A stretch of DNA of 64,000 nucleotides, taken from contig JAKSXM010000014.1 of the NCBI GenBank assembly GCA_022575985.1, positions 3,782,001-3,846,000 on the forward strand. Reading direction: 5' to 3'. Below the pieces are notes generated by a model. The model was not told the origin of the DNA. It made no database searches and saw only the letters and a list, made by a program, of their open reading frames with translations. A program made the translations under genes and the position numbers. This DNA is from Anagrus nilaparvatae. Lineage: Eukaryota > Arthropoda > Insecta > Hymenoptera > Mymaridae. Every line of letters starts with the position of its first letter. Position 1 is the first letter of the stretch. Shown here piece after piece: positions 43,261-55,400 of the stretch.

Positions 43261-46208
43261 TGTTCGGAGTCCTGCAAGGGAATATGAACAAAACCATTCT
43301 TGCTGACCTTTTGCTCGATCAGCTCGCGGGCGAGACAGACTCTAGCGTCGTCTTGCTATCCGAGTCGCTCCGCAATAGGAACCAGCAATTCTGGTTAACC
43401 GATGACACAGGCCGGTGCGCTATATGGCTACGAGGTCGTGCTCAGACGTCTATGTCCCGACATGGAAAAGGCAACTGCCACGTATGGGCAAAGTGCGGTG
43501 ATACAACTTTCATTAGTTGTTATCTGTCACCGAATGACACTATTGGGGTGTTCACCGCAAAGCTGGCCTCATTGGAGGAAACAGGAAGTCTCTGGCAATA
43601 TCATATTTGCTGGGGACTTAAATGCCAGGGCCGTGGAATGGGGAATGCCAACCACGAACCGTAGGGGAAGGTTGATCCTAGAGATGGCCACTAGAACTGA
43701 TCTGGTGGTCATGAACTCTGGGAACAATCCAACCTACGTAAGGCCAGGCTTTGACGAATCGATCCCTGACGTCACTTTTGCCTCGGCCCGGCTGGCAGGA
43801 AGAGTGGGCGGTTGGAGGGTGATGAATGGAGCCAATGGCAGCGAACATAATTACATCACCTTCAAAGTGAGTGATAAGGTCGTTAATCGGCCCCCGTACA
43901 AAAAGCGCCCACTAGGCTGGAATGTGTCAAAGATGGATGAGGACAGATTTGTGGATTATCTTCGCGAAGAGTTCTCGTCTATCCCAGCCTGGCATGGAGG
44001 ACCGACCACCCCGCGAGCGGCAGAGACTCTTGTCAAGAGGGTAACTGCTCTTCTGAGGGGAGCTTGCGATGCCTCTATGCCGCGTAAACGGCCCTGGAAG
44101 TGTAAAAGAAGCGTGTACTGGTGGAATGAAGAAATTGCGGAGCTTAGACGGGTCTGTTACGGTGCACGCCGAAGACGGCAAAGAGCGCATGGCCGCCCAG
44201 AGCTGGCTACGCGCTCTGAAGAGTACAAGGAAGCCAAGCATAGGCTGGCGAAAGCTATCCGCCTCAGCAAGGCGCGCTGTCTTCGGTCCCTAAGAGATGA
44301 TATCAACAGCGACCCGTGGGGCCTGGGATATAAGGTCATGGGCAAACTTAAGTCCGGATGTGACAACACGATGGATGAAGCAGCGACCAAAAGAATAGTG
44401 GATGCTCTCTTTCCGGATCATCCAAACCAACAACACCCTGCTTTGGATGTCCCGAGGGAGCAAGTTCCGCTATTTATCGAGGCGGAGATGCTTCAGGCAA
44501 TTAGGTCAATGAAAAATGCGAAAGCGCCAGGACCAGACTGAATACCCGCGGAAGCCCTTAAGTCGGCTGCAAAGGTAATTCGTGGTCTCTTGCTTGGCAT
44601 GTTTAATGCGTGCCTCGTGGCAGGCGCCTTTCCAAGGGACTGGAAAGTGGCCCATCTGGCTCTGATAAGCAATGGAAAGGGTGAACCAGGATCTCAATCA
44701 TCTTACAGACCATTGTGTATGTTAAATACCATTGGCAAGGTGATGGAGAGCATGGTCAGAGGAAGATTGCGGCAGGCAATTAGGGAAGCGGGTGACCTTA
44801 GCGACGACTAACACGGTTTTCGTGAGAAGCGTTCCACGATTGGCGCCATCGAGCAGGTCGTGAAGGTGGTTATGAGGGCCAGACAAGTGCGGCCGGATAT
44901 TAAACCGGATGTCCTGCTTGTCACGTTGGATGTGAAAAACGAATTCAACTCGGCTAAGTGGGACGATATGTTGCACTCCCTCGAGCAGGTATTCAGAGTT
45001 CCAGATTATCTGAGAAATATACTCAGAGATTACCTCCGGGACCGATAACTGCGCTGGGACACTCTCGATGGCATAGTGCAGGGTTCAGTTCTGGGGCCTG
45101 ATCTGTGGAATGCCTTTTACGACGGCTTGCTAAAGATTGAGCTTCCGGATGGATGCTCCATGATCGGATACGCGGATGATGTTGCTCTAACCATAACAGC
45201 TCGAGAGACAGAGGACCAGCAGAATACCTTGGATGAGGCCATGCGCCTTATCAATAGCTGGATGTCGGATCATGGACTAAGACTGGCAGTTCCGAAAACG
45301 GAGATTGTCCTTCTGACCCGGAGAAGGGTTGATACCATATTCGGCGTTAGCTTTGGTGACGGAGGTAATCCCCTTATGTTCCAGAACAAACCATCGGTCA
45401 AATATTTGGGGGTCTTCTTGGATAACAAGTTGATCTACAATAGACAATTCCAGCAGGCCTGTGAAAAGGCTGGCCGGGTGACAAAGTCCCTCTCGTGGCT
45501 GATGACGAACATCGGCGGTCCCAGATCAGAGAAGAGGAGGCTGTTGATGACGACAGTGAACTCCATCTTGCTCTTCGGTGCAGAGGTGTGGGCGGAGAAT
45601 GTCCGCATAAAAAAGTACTGCAAGAAACTAAAGGCAGTACAGAGGCAGGGGGCACTTCGAATCGCTTGCTCGTACAAGACCTTATCAGAGCCAGCGATCC
45701 AGGTGGTGGCTCGGGTGATTCCCATCGATCCGCTGCCTTGGAAAGGCAGGCGATCTATAACCGTGAGGAAGAAGAGCGTGACGTAGTTTCCGTTCGCGCT
45801 CGATCCCACACAACGGAATACTGGCAGTATAGGTGGAATGGTGACCCGAGGGGACGTTGGACGCACCGCGTTATCATCGATTTGGAAAGCTGGATGAACC
45901 GTGATCATGGGAAGGTAGACTTCTACCTCACACAGTTCCTAACTGGTCACGGTTATTTCCGCGATATGCTTTTCAAGTGGCGCAAGGTGAAATCTCCGGA
46001 ATGCTTGCATTGCCCGGGCGAGCTGGATACCGCTGAGCACACCTTTTTTGGGTGTCCTCGCGTCGCTGAAGGGCGACCGCCCTTCGATGAATGGAGGCCG
46101 GAAGGAGTCGTCCCGGAAATGCTGCGCAGTACCGCTAGCTGGTACAGTGTGGCAGAGTACGTACGGGCGATTTCCCTTTTAGACAAGTTAAAACAACTTC
46201 AAAACTAA
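43260..46208 (+). pseudogene. R1-clade LINE pol (APE-type endonuclease, reverse transcriptase, C-terminal zinc knuckle)
   Basis: ATG 43260-43262 starts MFGVLQGNMNKTILADLLLD, the start of the apurinic-type endonuclease. It continues with SSVVLLSE and, after a frameshift at about 43585-43595, with IIFAGDLNARAVEWG and GSEHNYITF, the endonuclease catalytic loops. The RT follows: NAKAPGPD then TGA (44539-44541) where Gly is usual, SSYRPLCMLNTIGKVME, DD then TAA (44809-44811) then HGFR, LLVTLDVKNEFNSAKWDDM, TAA at 45046-45048, GIVQGSVLGPDLWN, the catalytic GYADDVALTI (about 45166-45195) and VKYLGVFLD. A second frameshift near 45730 leads to WQYRWNGDPRGRWT, YLTQFLTGHGYFRDM and the C-terminal knuckle CLHCPGELDTAEHTFFGC. 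GC content is clearly higher than in the surroundings. Three stops and two shifts show this copy is dead. Confidence 0.95.
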
Positions 46209-46650
46209 TAAAAACAAGGATTTAGCATCGGTTTTTAACAATATTTTGACATTTATAAGCTAGAAAACCTGTTTTTATTTTTTACTTTTTTTCAAATTTG
46301 CTTTTATTACTTTTTCTTGCATCTTAGGCTGATTTTAATCTATATAAGAGTTAAAATGGTAAATATTGATAATTTTTAGTTCAAATTTATTGTTACATAC
46401 CATTAAGATGCCCGAAAATAATGATTTTAATGCGCTACAATGATAGAACCCCTAGAGTCCCAATTTTTTAGTTTTTGATAAAATGAAGTAATTACACTTT
46501 TCTATCTTAAATATTTTGTCTACTTTATTTTTATCTCATAAAATATATTTTTCCAAGCAAATAAAACCCCATTAATGATTATATCCCTAAATATTTTTCA
46601 TTTTTACACGTTTATTTGTCAAAAATTACCAATTTTTTCAATTTTATACA
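46209..46650 (+). other. R1-clade LINE 3' untranslated region
   Basis: The end is defined by comparison with the inverted fragment at 48645-49155. Both share sequence from within the last codons of pol through AATAAAAACAAGGATTTAGC, GACTCTAGGGGTTC-type sequence and ATTTTTCATTTTTACACG, and diverge near 46650. This implies a 3' UTR of about 440 bp without a long poly(A). Confidence 0.7.
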
Positions 46651-48644
46651 ATATAATGTGGCTATTTCCGCCCTCTCGGAATAACCACTATTATTAATTG
46701 AAAAATCAAATAGAATTTAATAACTGTTACTATGTAAAAAGGAGTCGTGTAGACACGCGCGCGCGATAATATGTGTATATTAAAACGGTAGCACGAGATT
46801 GACTTTATTTCTCAGGGTCACGGGAATTTATCAAACATGCTGAAAGAGGGGAGGTGAAAGGGTTTTGACCTGAAATAATAAAAACTTTATTTATTAACTT
46901 TAAAATATGTACAAAATATCCACTTTATTCAAAATTTTACTTTAATCAATATTTTACTCTTATAATCTAAATTTAGTCAATTTCACTATTTATATAATTT
47001 TTATTATTCACTTAAAATCTTTAAATAATCAATGTCACTTTTTCCACTATAATTCTACTATAACACACACAAATTAATATATCTCGTTCTTTATCTTTTA
47101 TTTCTGCTTACTATTTTCTTGATCGATCTCAATTACAATTAAAAGACTTTGCTTCACTTTTAGAATAAATCCTTGCTTCCATAAAATATCTCTTCAAACT
47201 CCAAATTTTTAACAACAGTAATGTCCGCCAATATAATCTTGATTACGATAGCAACTTATTTTGATTAATTAATTAACTATTATTTAACAATACTTGTCGC
47301 GACAATATTTTTCTTTATTAAAAATCTTTAACTTATTACTTCTTATTAATCAAAATTGACTGTTAATTAAATATTTGTTCAATTATTTTAAATTATACTT
47401 TGTCAAAGAAAACATGTGCCTTTTATTTTTCAAGGTCCGCACATGAATGCTCTCTTTCGCCGGCCTCCCTTCTCTTCTCTCTCTTCTCGTTCGTTGCTCT
47501 TGCGGTCGGCCCATCTCTGTGTGTGTCGTGCGTGTGTGTCGCTATTACCTGTTATAAATCTATATTTTAAAAATTTGATGATCGCGCATAATAATATTTC
47601 GCGCACTTATGAAAATCGTTCTTTTTTTTTTTTTTGTATTTTATAGCAACGCTATAACAATACGTAAATTTTGACGTATTATACATAATTTCAAGCTGTA
47701 GAATTAAATTAAGTAAACAATAAAGAATGAAAAGTAAAAAATATTGATAAAATTAGTTATTATGTTAATATTTTTACAAACATAAAAATTTAGTTGTTTT
47801 TTAGTTAACAATCAAAAGTAACATTTTTATAAATAAAATAGCTTATATTATGATATTTGATCTTTAAATTACTAAATTATATTATTTATGTTGACTTTAT
47901 GTAATTTTAAAATTTGGACAATAAAAAATAATTTTTATTATAATTTGAATCAATTAAAATAATTATTTAATTTTATTATCATATAAATAACTAAAAAATA
48001 ATACAAATAATAAAAATAACATCCGATAAAAAATTAATTATTTAATCATATATAACAGCGTTCTTCGCTGATTCGTCTAGCATATCGTAAACATTATTTG
48101 AAAATTTTTAATATAATTTGAATTAATTATTTGAGGTTTAGTAATTTTTAAAAGGACTTAAGAAGGGAATATCTTTTGATCATCAGGTGGTTTTGGCCAA
48201 AAAAAAATTTTTTTCCTCCGGCCATAAAATTACTAAAGTATTGTTTTTAATATTCATAATTTCACATGGATACCAAAAATTCTCATAAATTACTATACTA
48301 TCCAATCTTTTACATCAAAAGTACGTTGTGATGCTTCTGAAATATTTTCTTGTTGATTTAAATTTTCCGAGAAGTTTTCTATTGATATGCCCAAATCAAA
48401 TTTTGTTTTATTATTTGAACCAAAATGAGTGCATTCATTGAAATTGCAGTCCGTACAGCTAGCGTAACGTGTAGAAATTTCTCTTTCTTGTGTTTAAGAC
48501 CAAATTAATTGATGGACTTCTTTATTCATAGGAAGAGCTTTTAATGATGGTAATTTACTTTTTAATTCTTCAATATTTTCTTGATTTACTAAAAATGCGC
48601 CTATTAGACTTTGACTATCAATTAGACTTTTTACTATCAATATA
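46651..48644. other. Gene-free spacer between the two LINE copies
   Basis: AT-rich. It contains ACACGCGCGCGCGA (about 46751) and a GC-richer patch with TCTC and GTGTGTG runs (about 47440-47545) that resembles promoter-type or satellite DNA. The ORFs at 47416 and 48544 are not convincing. Confidence 0.4.
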
Positions 48645-49155
48645 TAGTAAGTCAAAAATTACGTATTGCATAAAATTAAAAAAATTCGTAATTTTTGACA
48701 ATTTAACGTGTAAAAATGAAAAATATTTGGGGATATAATCGTTAATGGAGTTTTATTTGGTTGAAAAAATATATTTTATGAGATAAAAATAAAGTAGACA
48801 AAATATTTAAGATATAAAAGTGTAATTACTTCATTTAACGAAAATTAAAAAATTGGGACTCTAGGGGTTCTATAATTGTAGCGCATTAAAATAATTGTTT
48901 TCGGGCATCTTAATGGTATATAACAATCAATTTGGACTAAAAATTATCAATATTTATCATTTTAACTCTTACATAGATTAAAAACAGCCTAAGATGCAAG
49001 AAAAAGTAATAACACAAAATTTGAAAAAAAGCAAAAAATAAAAACAGGTTTTCTAGCTTATAAATGTCAAAAAACCGATGTTAAAAACCGATGCTAAATC
49101 CTTGTTTTTATTAGTTTTGAAGTTGTTTTAACTTGTTAAAAAGGAAAATCCCGAA
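48645..49155 (-). mobile_element. 5'-truncated copy of the same R1-clade LINE (3' end only), inverted
   Basis: Reverse-complementary to about 46160-46650, including TTTTTAACAAGTTAAAACAA (the last pol codons), the stop and the entire 3' UTR. It begins about 16 codons before the pol stop. With the other copy it forms an inverted pair 2 kb apart. The differences suggest an age similar to that of the longer copy. Confidence 0.8.
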
Positions 49156-51139
49156 AAATCCCGTGAAAAACCGGGTAGCTCAGTTACGAAAAAAGGCAGT
49201 TTTTGACATAAAAGTGGAAAAATCTTTTTGGCGCCTATCGCCGATTTCTTGTTCACGATTTTTCCGGTTTTCCGAAGGTTCAAACTACCAGAAAACACGG
49301 GTCATATCGATGTCCTTTAAATTTTTTTTTTTCAGTTTTTTGTCCAAGTTAAGTAGTAAAAAAAAAAAATAATGCGTTATATGTTACAAGCAGGATGTAA
49401 AACGTTTTTAATTAAACATGCTCGTAAGTTGTATATACCCACAAACCAGTTTTAAGTTTTTATTTATTAGTTAAAAAAACTAATTTTTTAACGGGGGTCA
49501 AGTATAGTTTATTTGAGTTTTAAAATGTTTAATGTTTAATAATTTTCCTATTTCATAAAGGACTTTCATCACTTTCTTTAACCTTCAAGAGACCTAAACG
49601 AGTGATAAAAACTAAAAAAAATGTATACCTTTTCAGTTAAATGTGTACTGGTTACGCGTTTTAAAATGATTTTCCCGTTTGATTTTCTACTTTTAACTAG
49701 TTTGGTCTATAGCGCATTAGAATTTCATCACAGCTTTAATATAATAAACTTACCTAAATCTACATAAAATTTCAAAGAAAACTAAAAATAGTTCAAATCC
49801 GAGGTCTTTATTCAAATTTGGAAATTAAAATATAAATAAAAATAAGTTAAAATAAAGGGGCTTAAAATAATTACCTTTATATCTCAAGCGCTTACTCGGT
49901 ATTACTTTTTAAAAAAAATAAAAAATTGTTTGACTTTGGAAAACTTTTTTTTCAACTTACAACTTTCCTTTTCTTCAACATTTTTTTCATGGGGGAAATC
50001 CTAATAAACATATGAGACAAACATTTTTTTTTAATTCATACGCAAGATAGGTGGTAGGATTTCTAATCAAAATTTTGTAGCTACCTTTTAATCGTAATAG
50101 TTTTGTAAGTATTTTAAAATTTTATAAAATCATTAAATAGTAGAATTCTTATGTTTGTAGATAAATTACCTTTGAATTGTAATAGATTTTTAAGTATTTT
50201 TAAATTTTAAAGATTTACATACATGATCAACAAATATATGACAATACTAAGAAAACGCTGCCCAGCAATTGGCACTATGGTTCCTCGTTTGCTATAAAAA
50301 ATTGTTCTTAATGATCTATTTAACCTAACAAATTATTGTCTGTAACATGTAGCCTTCAAAATTTTTTTAATACATCAAAGAGCCCTGTTAGAGTAGTGGA
50401 TTATGTCGCTGACTGTCGATCTAGAGGTTTAATGTGATATAAGAAAAATCTATAAATGTCATAAGAAAAACTAAAAATGATCTTTTGCTTGATATTGACA
50501 GTTTAACATCTCATGAAAAAATGAGGTTTTTTACATTAAAAAAAAAATTTCTACACCAGTACATAATCTTCTTTTGTTATAAATCAGGAAATTATTTTTA
50601 CTATCGACGTTAATTTATGATTAAATCTTATAACATTAAACGAGCGAATCTTGTATTTTTGTTTGCTGGTTTGTTTGATTGTAAATTTTTTCTCGAAAAC
50701 GGCACGATCGATTTTTACCATTTTTTTAATACTTATTTTTTTGCATTAGAGATATCGGATAGGCTAGGTGTCGTTTTCAGGAAAAATCGCTTTCTTCGAA
50801 TTTTCCAAAATTAAAAATACACACATGTATAACTATATATTATTATATTGTATTTCAGGTATAAGTCATCTGTTTATTAATTTTATTGCGCCTACTTAAA
50901 AGAAAGCTATTAAATTTTTTTTTTATTTCTTTCTTAGAAATTTTTTTTTTTTTATGTTTATTTTATGATGTCCACATGAATTAATAATAAAAAAAAAAAA
51001 AAATACATTTATGTATTTTAATATTTAATTTTTAATATAATTATTTTTTATATAATTTTTAATATATAATTTTTTTTAATATATAATATTTGATTTTATT
51101 TATAAATAAAATAAAATATTTTTTTTTTCAATCCGTTTT
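49156..51139. other. Gene-free AT-rich region with scattered repeat relics
   Basis: GCTGCCCAGCAATTGGCACT (about 50258) is related to GCTGCCAAGTAATTGGCACT (about 9822). TGTAACATGTAGCC followed by ACATCAAAGAGCCCTGTTA (about 50342-50393) is mirrored at about 55832-55880. These mark a dispersed, unnamed repeat. No gene. Confidence 0.45.
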
Positions 51140-51430
51140 AAGATTAACTTTTTTTTTAAATTTTAAAAGTATCGACATTGTGCTATATGCGGGTTTTTAT
51201 CTACAATGATTAATAATTTTAGTGAACTTTTTCGTGTTTTTCAAGACGCAAAAACCATATCCGCCCGACTTGTTCGCTCGGGATGCACATTTTTTTAGTT
51301 TACTTTTTCTCAAAATTTTAAAAGTGCCGACATCGTTGTACATGGGTGATTATCACTAAAATGGTGAATAATATTAGTTAACTCTTTCGTGTTATTCAAG
51401 ACCCAAAAATCTCAAATTTTTAAAAGTACC
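51140..51430 (+). repeat. Two-copy tandem duplication, about 140 bp
   Basis: AAATTTTAAAAGTATCGACA...TTTTTCGTGTTTTTCAAGAC (about 51158-51247) recurs as AAATTTTAAAAGTGCCGACA...CTTTCGTGTTATTCAAGAC (about 51313-51400). AAATTTTTAAAAGTACC begins a third, worn unit near 51414. Confidence 0.65.
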
Positions 51431-52729
51431 CTCTTTGTGGTATAAAAAAATTTGTTTAAATTTTTACTTTGTGGTAAATGATTGGTGCTTTTTACTAAAA
51501 TTGTGTTTCTTTATTTTTTGCATTAAAATCATCACAAAAGATCGATTTTTTACATTTGATTGATTATTAAATAGGAACCTTGAATGCTTGCTTAGGGTAT
51601 CCTTTTAATATTCTTACTTATTTAGTCTAGGCTCTAGCCATAGTTATAACGCTCAAAAATTAAATTTCTTTTTCCGAGAATAAAAATAGGCGGTATTTAT
51701 GTTTTTTGACCCGCTGAACACGAATCCGGGGTCCGTTTTGGACTTTAGACTAATTCCATTATCTTTTTTATTAGTTAATTGATCTAAACATTATAAAAAA
51801 AAAGAAACTCACAGAAAGAAGTTTAAAAATATACTTTTATAATTTTTTAATTTTTTTTTTTTTAATTTATAATTATTGTACTCATAATAACAAAAACAAA
51901 TCTTTACAGATGAGACCCTAACCCGATCGTGAGATCAGCTTACCCTGGTACTAATTATTATAAGGCGATATACCTATCAAATAAATGGTTTTAACAGATA
52001 TACACATATATTGACACTTTCGTGACCAGAATGAATATCAAAGCATTTTTAAATAATTTTTAAAAAATATTTGCATCAGATCTTAAAAAAGCTAAAGAAA
52101 ATTTTTATCTCAAATTAAGTGTAGGAGTACAAATCCTTAGATCGTGGGTTCGAGTCCCCGCGGTGGAGGATTTCTATATATATTAAAATGAAATAATATT
52201 AAAAATTGATTATTTTTCAATTTATTCAATACTAATTTATGAAGACCTGTATGTACGAAAATACATCAAAGTTTTTTAAAATTAATCCTTAAAGAAATAT
52301 CCCCAGCCGATTTTCTTATTTTTATAAAATATTTAAATGATTTCGAGAAATCAATCTCAGAAGTTAGAGATTGAAAAGGCAAAAAATTTTTATTTTTTTA
52401 CACTGATTTTTCTCAGGATCTGAGAGGTCTTTTGAGACGAGCTTTTGTGCAAATTAGTCCTTGGAAATGCTGTGGATTTGACATTTTTTTTTTTTTTTTA
52501 ATTTCAGTTCAAGGTTCATAGTTACAACTGTTTAAAGCTAAGAAGTTAAAAATTTTAAAACTCAAAAAGTGGTCATTTTCATCACTTCATATCTTTAAAT
52601 GGTTTGTATCAAAATGTAAAAACCAAATTGCTTTATATTTATTCAACACTTTTCTAATGCCACTTTTTTTTGTTTTTAATTTAATGCTTTTATTAAAGTG
52701 AAATAGTAAAAAAACTACTTAGAGACAAT
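51431..52729. other. Gene-free AT-rich region containing a tRNA-like B box
   Basis: No ORF or long repeat apart from the B-box fragment at 52128-52170. A TATATATA tract follows the fragment. Confidence 0.4.
52128..52170 (+). other. tRNA-like fragment with B box (SINE or tRNA pseudogene candidate)
   Basis: GTGGGTTCGAGTCCCCGC (52145-52162) contains GGTTCGAGTCC, a perfect RNA polymerase III B box in tRNA T-arm form. The upstream sequence gives no convincing A box, D-arm or acceptor stem, and the T-stem pairs imperfectly. It is best read as a relic of a tRNA-derived SINE or a tRNA pseudogene. Confidence 0.45.
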
Positions 52730-53127
52730 TTTTTGGATTTTTTTATTTTTTCATAACTAAGACAGCCGACATTAAAATTTTTTTTTCTTTTTTTCAATAT
52801 GAATTAGCAATATAACAATATAATTTAAAATGTTTTCATTTTTTTATTATCGTAAACAGCCAATATGAATTTCACTATACAGTACAATTTTTTTATTTTC
52901 TGATTTTCTTATAACTAGGACAGCAGACATCTAAATTATTTTTTTTCTTCAATATGAATTAGCCAACAATATAAAAGCACTGAAATTCTAAGATTAATAT
53001 TTCTAGATTTTTCATATTATAAACGGCCAAAATATTTTTCACGACGGAATGAAATTTTTTTAATTTTTTACTTTTTCATACTTGGGACAGCCGACCTAAT
53101 CTAATTTTACTACAAAGTGAATTTTTT

Positions 53128-53348
53128 ACATATGGGCGATTATTTCTCAAGCCGGCCACCCCCCTCTGTCCAAAAATGGTGACAACTTAAAAAGATTTTG
53201 GTTTTCTCAAATTGACTGGAAAAGGGTCTAGTTTTTTATTCTCATTGGCCTTTTCAACTCTGTAAATCTACTTACCCATTTTAGGCACTGAGCGGCGCCA
53301 GCTCGACATTTTAAAAACTAAAAAATTGAAATAAAAGTAGATTAACGG
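53128..53348 (+). repeat. About 220-bp direct repeat, copy 1
   Basis: Runs from GGGCGATTATTTCTCAAGCC through AATTGAAATAAAAGTAGATT and AACG. It matches 55958-56176 in the same orientation with only a few differences. The pair is 2.8 kb apart. It could be the ends of an element or independent insertions. The ends are not TG...CA. Confidence 0.85.
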
Positions 53349-53837
53349 TAAGTTTTTTGAAATTTTTTTATCAACTACAACATTTCTATAAAACAGGACA
53401 ATATTCATAAAAGTGTAATTGGGGTATATTCTGCTAAAATCATTACTAATATTTAAATGCTATCATTCCATAAAAACATTGAAATTACAACTTTTCTATA
53501 AAACAGGCTACTGCTATTCGAAAAAAAATTTAAAGTGACGTATATTTTGCTAAATTCAATACATATATTTCAATGCTATCATTGCATAAAAACATTTGGA
53601 ATAACAACATTTCTATAAAACAGGATAAGATTCGAAAATATTTTTGTGGCGTATATTCTGCTAAATTCAATACTAATATTTCAATACTATCATTGCATAA
53701 AAATATTTGAAATTACAACATTTCTATAAAAAAAGACGGTATTCGAAAACATTTAAGTCGGGTGTATTGCGCTAAGTTTAATAAAAATATTTCAATGCTA
53801 TCATTGCATAAAAAGCTTTGAAATTATAACATTTCTA

Positions 53838-54008
53838 TTGAGTCTGACCCTTCCCCACTCCTTGTTTAAATTTAGGTCCGGCACCAATGACAGAAGTTAA
53901 AAATTAGCGCTGTTAACGGAAATTTCTAGTAACTGTAGGTCCGGAATTTAAATCTGCCAATGAGAGAACGATAAAAATTTCTTTAGAGTGGAAAAGGGTC
54001 GGACTCAA
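53838..54008. mobile_element. 171-bp MITE with TA target duplication
   Basis: Ends TTGAGTCTGACCCTTCCCCACTC and its near-complement GAGTGGAAAAGGGTCGGACTCAA, so TIRs are about 23 bp. TA lies on both sides (53836-53837 and 54009-54010), and the array sequence TTCTATAAAACAGG is restored when the element and one TA are removed. A TA duplication is typical of Tc1/mariner-type MITEs. Non-coding inside. Confidence 0.85.
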
Positions 54009-54048
54009 TAAAACAGGACAATATTCAAAAACATGTAATTGGGGTATA

Positions 54049-54755
54049 GTAGCGGAGCCCATACGATGTAGGGTGATTTTTTGACTAACCAAAGATAATT
54101 GCAAATGGACCAGACTACTTATGTAAGGATGCCCACTGAGTCATATGTTAAGAGCCTTTGCGTACCTAAATAGCCTAGGCCGAGCTAGGCTGGTAAGCTG
54201 AAAATCACCTAGGTGAAAATTTTACTAACCGGATGAAAATTTAGGATATCCTTAAATACACCCCTCAGAAGCTAATTCCAAATCGGTTTGTGAAAAAACC
54301 GGTGCTGACCTGAACGGGGGCGGTTTAAAAAATTTTTGACCCAAACTTTTAACCCTTGTAACTAGGCAATGCACCATTTCCCAAAGGTACAATTTGGCAC
54401 ATATGCTACATTTTGCATGTACATTCATTAGCCAAAGTCCTTTGTGGTTACAATTTTTTCACCTTGGGTCAAAAATTTTTTAACCCCCCCCCCCCGTTCA
54501 GGGCAGCACCGGTTTTTTTACAAACCGATTTGGAATTAGCCTCTGGGGGGTGTATTTAAGGATATCCTAAATTTTCATCCGGTTAGTAAAATTTTCACCT
54601 AGGTGATTTTCAGCTAACCAGCCTAGGCTATTTAGGTACGCAAAGGCTCTTAACATATGACTCAGTGGGCATCCTTACATAAGTAGTTCGGTGCATTTGC
54701 AATTATCTTTGGTTAGTCAAAAAATCACCCTACATCGTATGGGCTTCGCTACTAG
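54049..54755. mobile_element. 707-bp palindromic TIR element with TATA target duplication
   Basis: The two halves are inverted over about 300 bp, from GTAGCGGAGCCCATACGATG (left) mirrored by CATCGTATGGGCTTCGCTAC (right) to GGTTTGTGAAAAAACCGG (left, about 54290) mirrored by CCGGTTTTTTTACAAACC (right, about 54508). Flanking TATA (54045-54048 and 54756-54759) and the restored array unit GGGGTATATTCTGC fix the limits. Its superfamily is not recognised. There is no ORF. Confidence 0.85.
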
Positions 54756-55400
54756 TATATTCTGCTAAAATCAATACTAATATCAAATGGTATCATTGCA
54801 TAAAAACATTGAAATTACAAATTTACTATAAAACAGGCTACTGCTGATTGAAAAAAATTTAAAGTGGCGTATATTTTGCTAAATTCAATACCTATATTTC
54901 AATGCTATCATTGCATAAAAACATTTGAAATTACAACATTTCTATAAAACAGGACAATATTCAAAAACATGTAAGTGGGATATATTCTGCTATATTCTTT
55001 CTCTATAGTAAAATTCATATTGATTGTCTTCAATATGAAAAAAATGAAAAAAATTTAGTCTATATTGTTTTATATATGAAAAATCCCAAAAATTTTACCA
55101 TAGAGTAAAATGGATATCGGCTGTACTATTTATGAAAAAACATAAAATTATAAAAATTTCACTCTACAGTAAAGTTTATATTGGCTGTCTACATTATGAA
55201 AAAAATTCAAATTTTTCAATCTAGTTGGCTGTTTTCTATATGAAAAAACCCAAAAAATTTCACTATAGAGTAAAATGGATATCTTCTGTTCTTTTTATGA
55301 ACAAAAAAAAAAATGAAAATTTCATTATATAGTAAAATTCATATTGATTGTCTACAATCAGTTGTGATGAATATGAAAATAGAAAATATTTAAATATTAA

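Larger units (their letters stand above)
53377..55000 (+). repeat. Tandem array of about 110-bp units, split by two insertions
   Basis: Each unit contains ACAACATTTCTATAAAACAG, GTATATTCTGCTAAATTCAA and TATCATTGCATAAAAACATT. Four units precede the MITE at 53838, part of one lies at 54009-54048, and about two follow 54756. Joining across the insertions restores the unit exactly, which proves the insertions came after the array. Confidence 0.88.
52730..55400. repeat. Inverted pair of tandem blocks flanking the 110-bp array
   Basis: Block 52730-53100 has units with GACAGCCGACAT, TTCAATATGAATTAG and AGCCAATATGAATTTCACTA. Block 55000-55400 has the reverse type, with TAAAATTCATATTGATTGTC, ATGGATATCGGCTGT and CTTCAATATGAAAAAA. 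The arrangement again resembles a Foldback element, this time with the directly repeated array (53377-55000) as its core. Confidence 0.5.

Noticed and set aside
43927..46186. Several minus-strand ORFs across the LINE
   Set aside because: They are shadows of the GC-richer pol frame; none has a domain.
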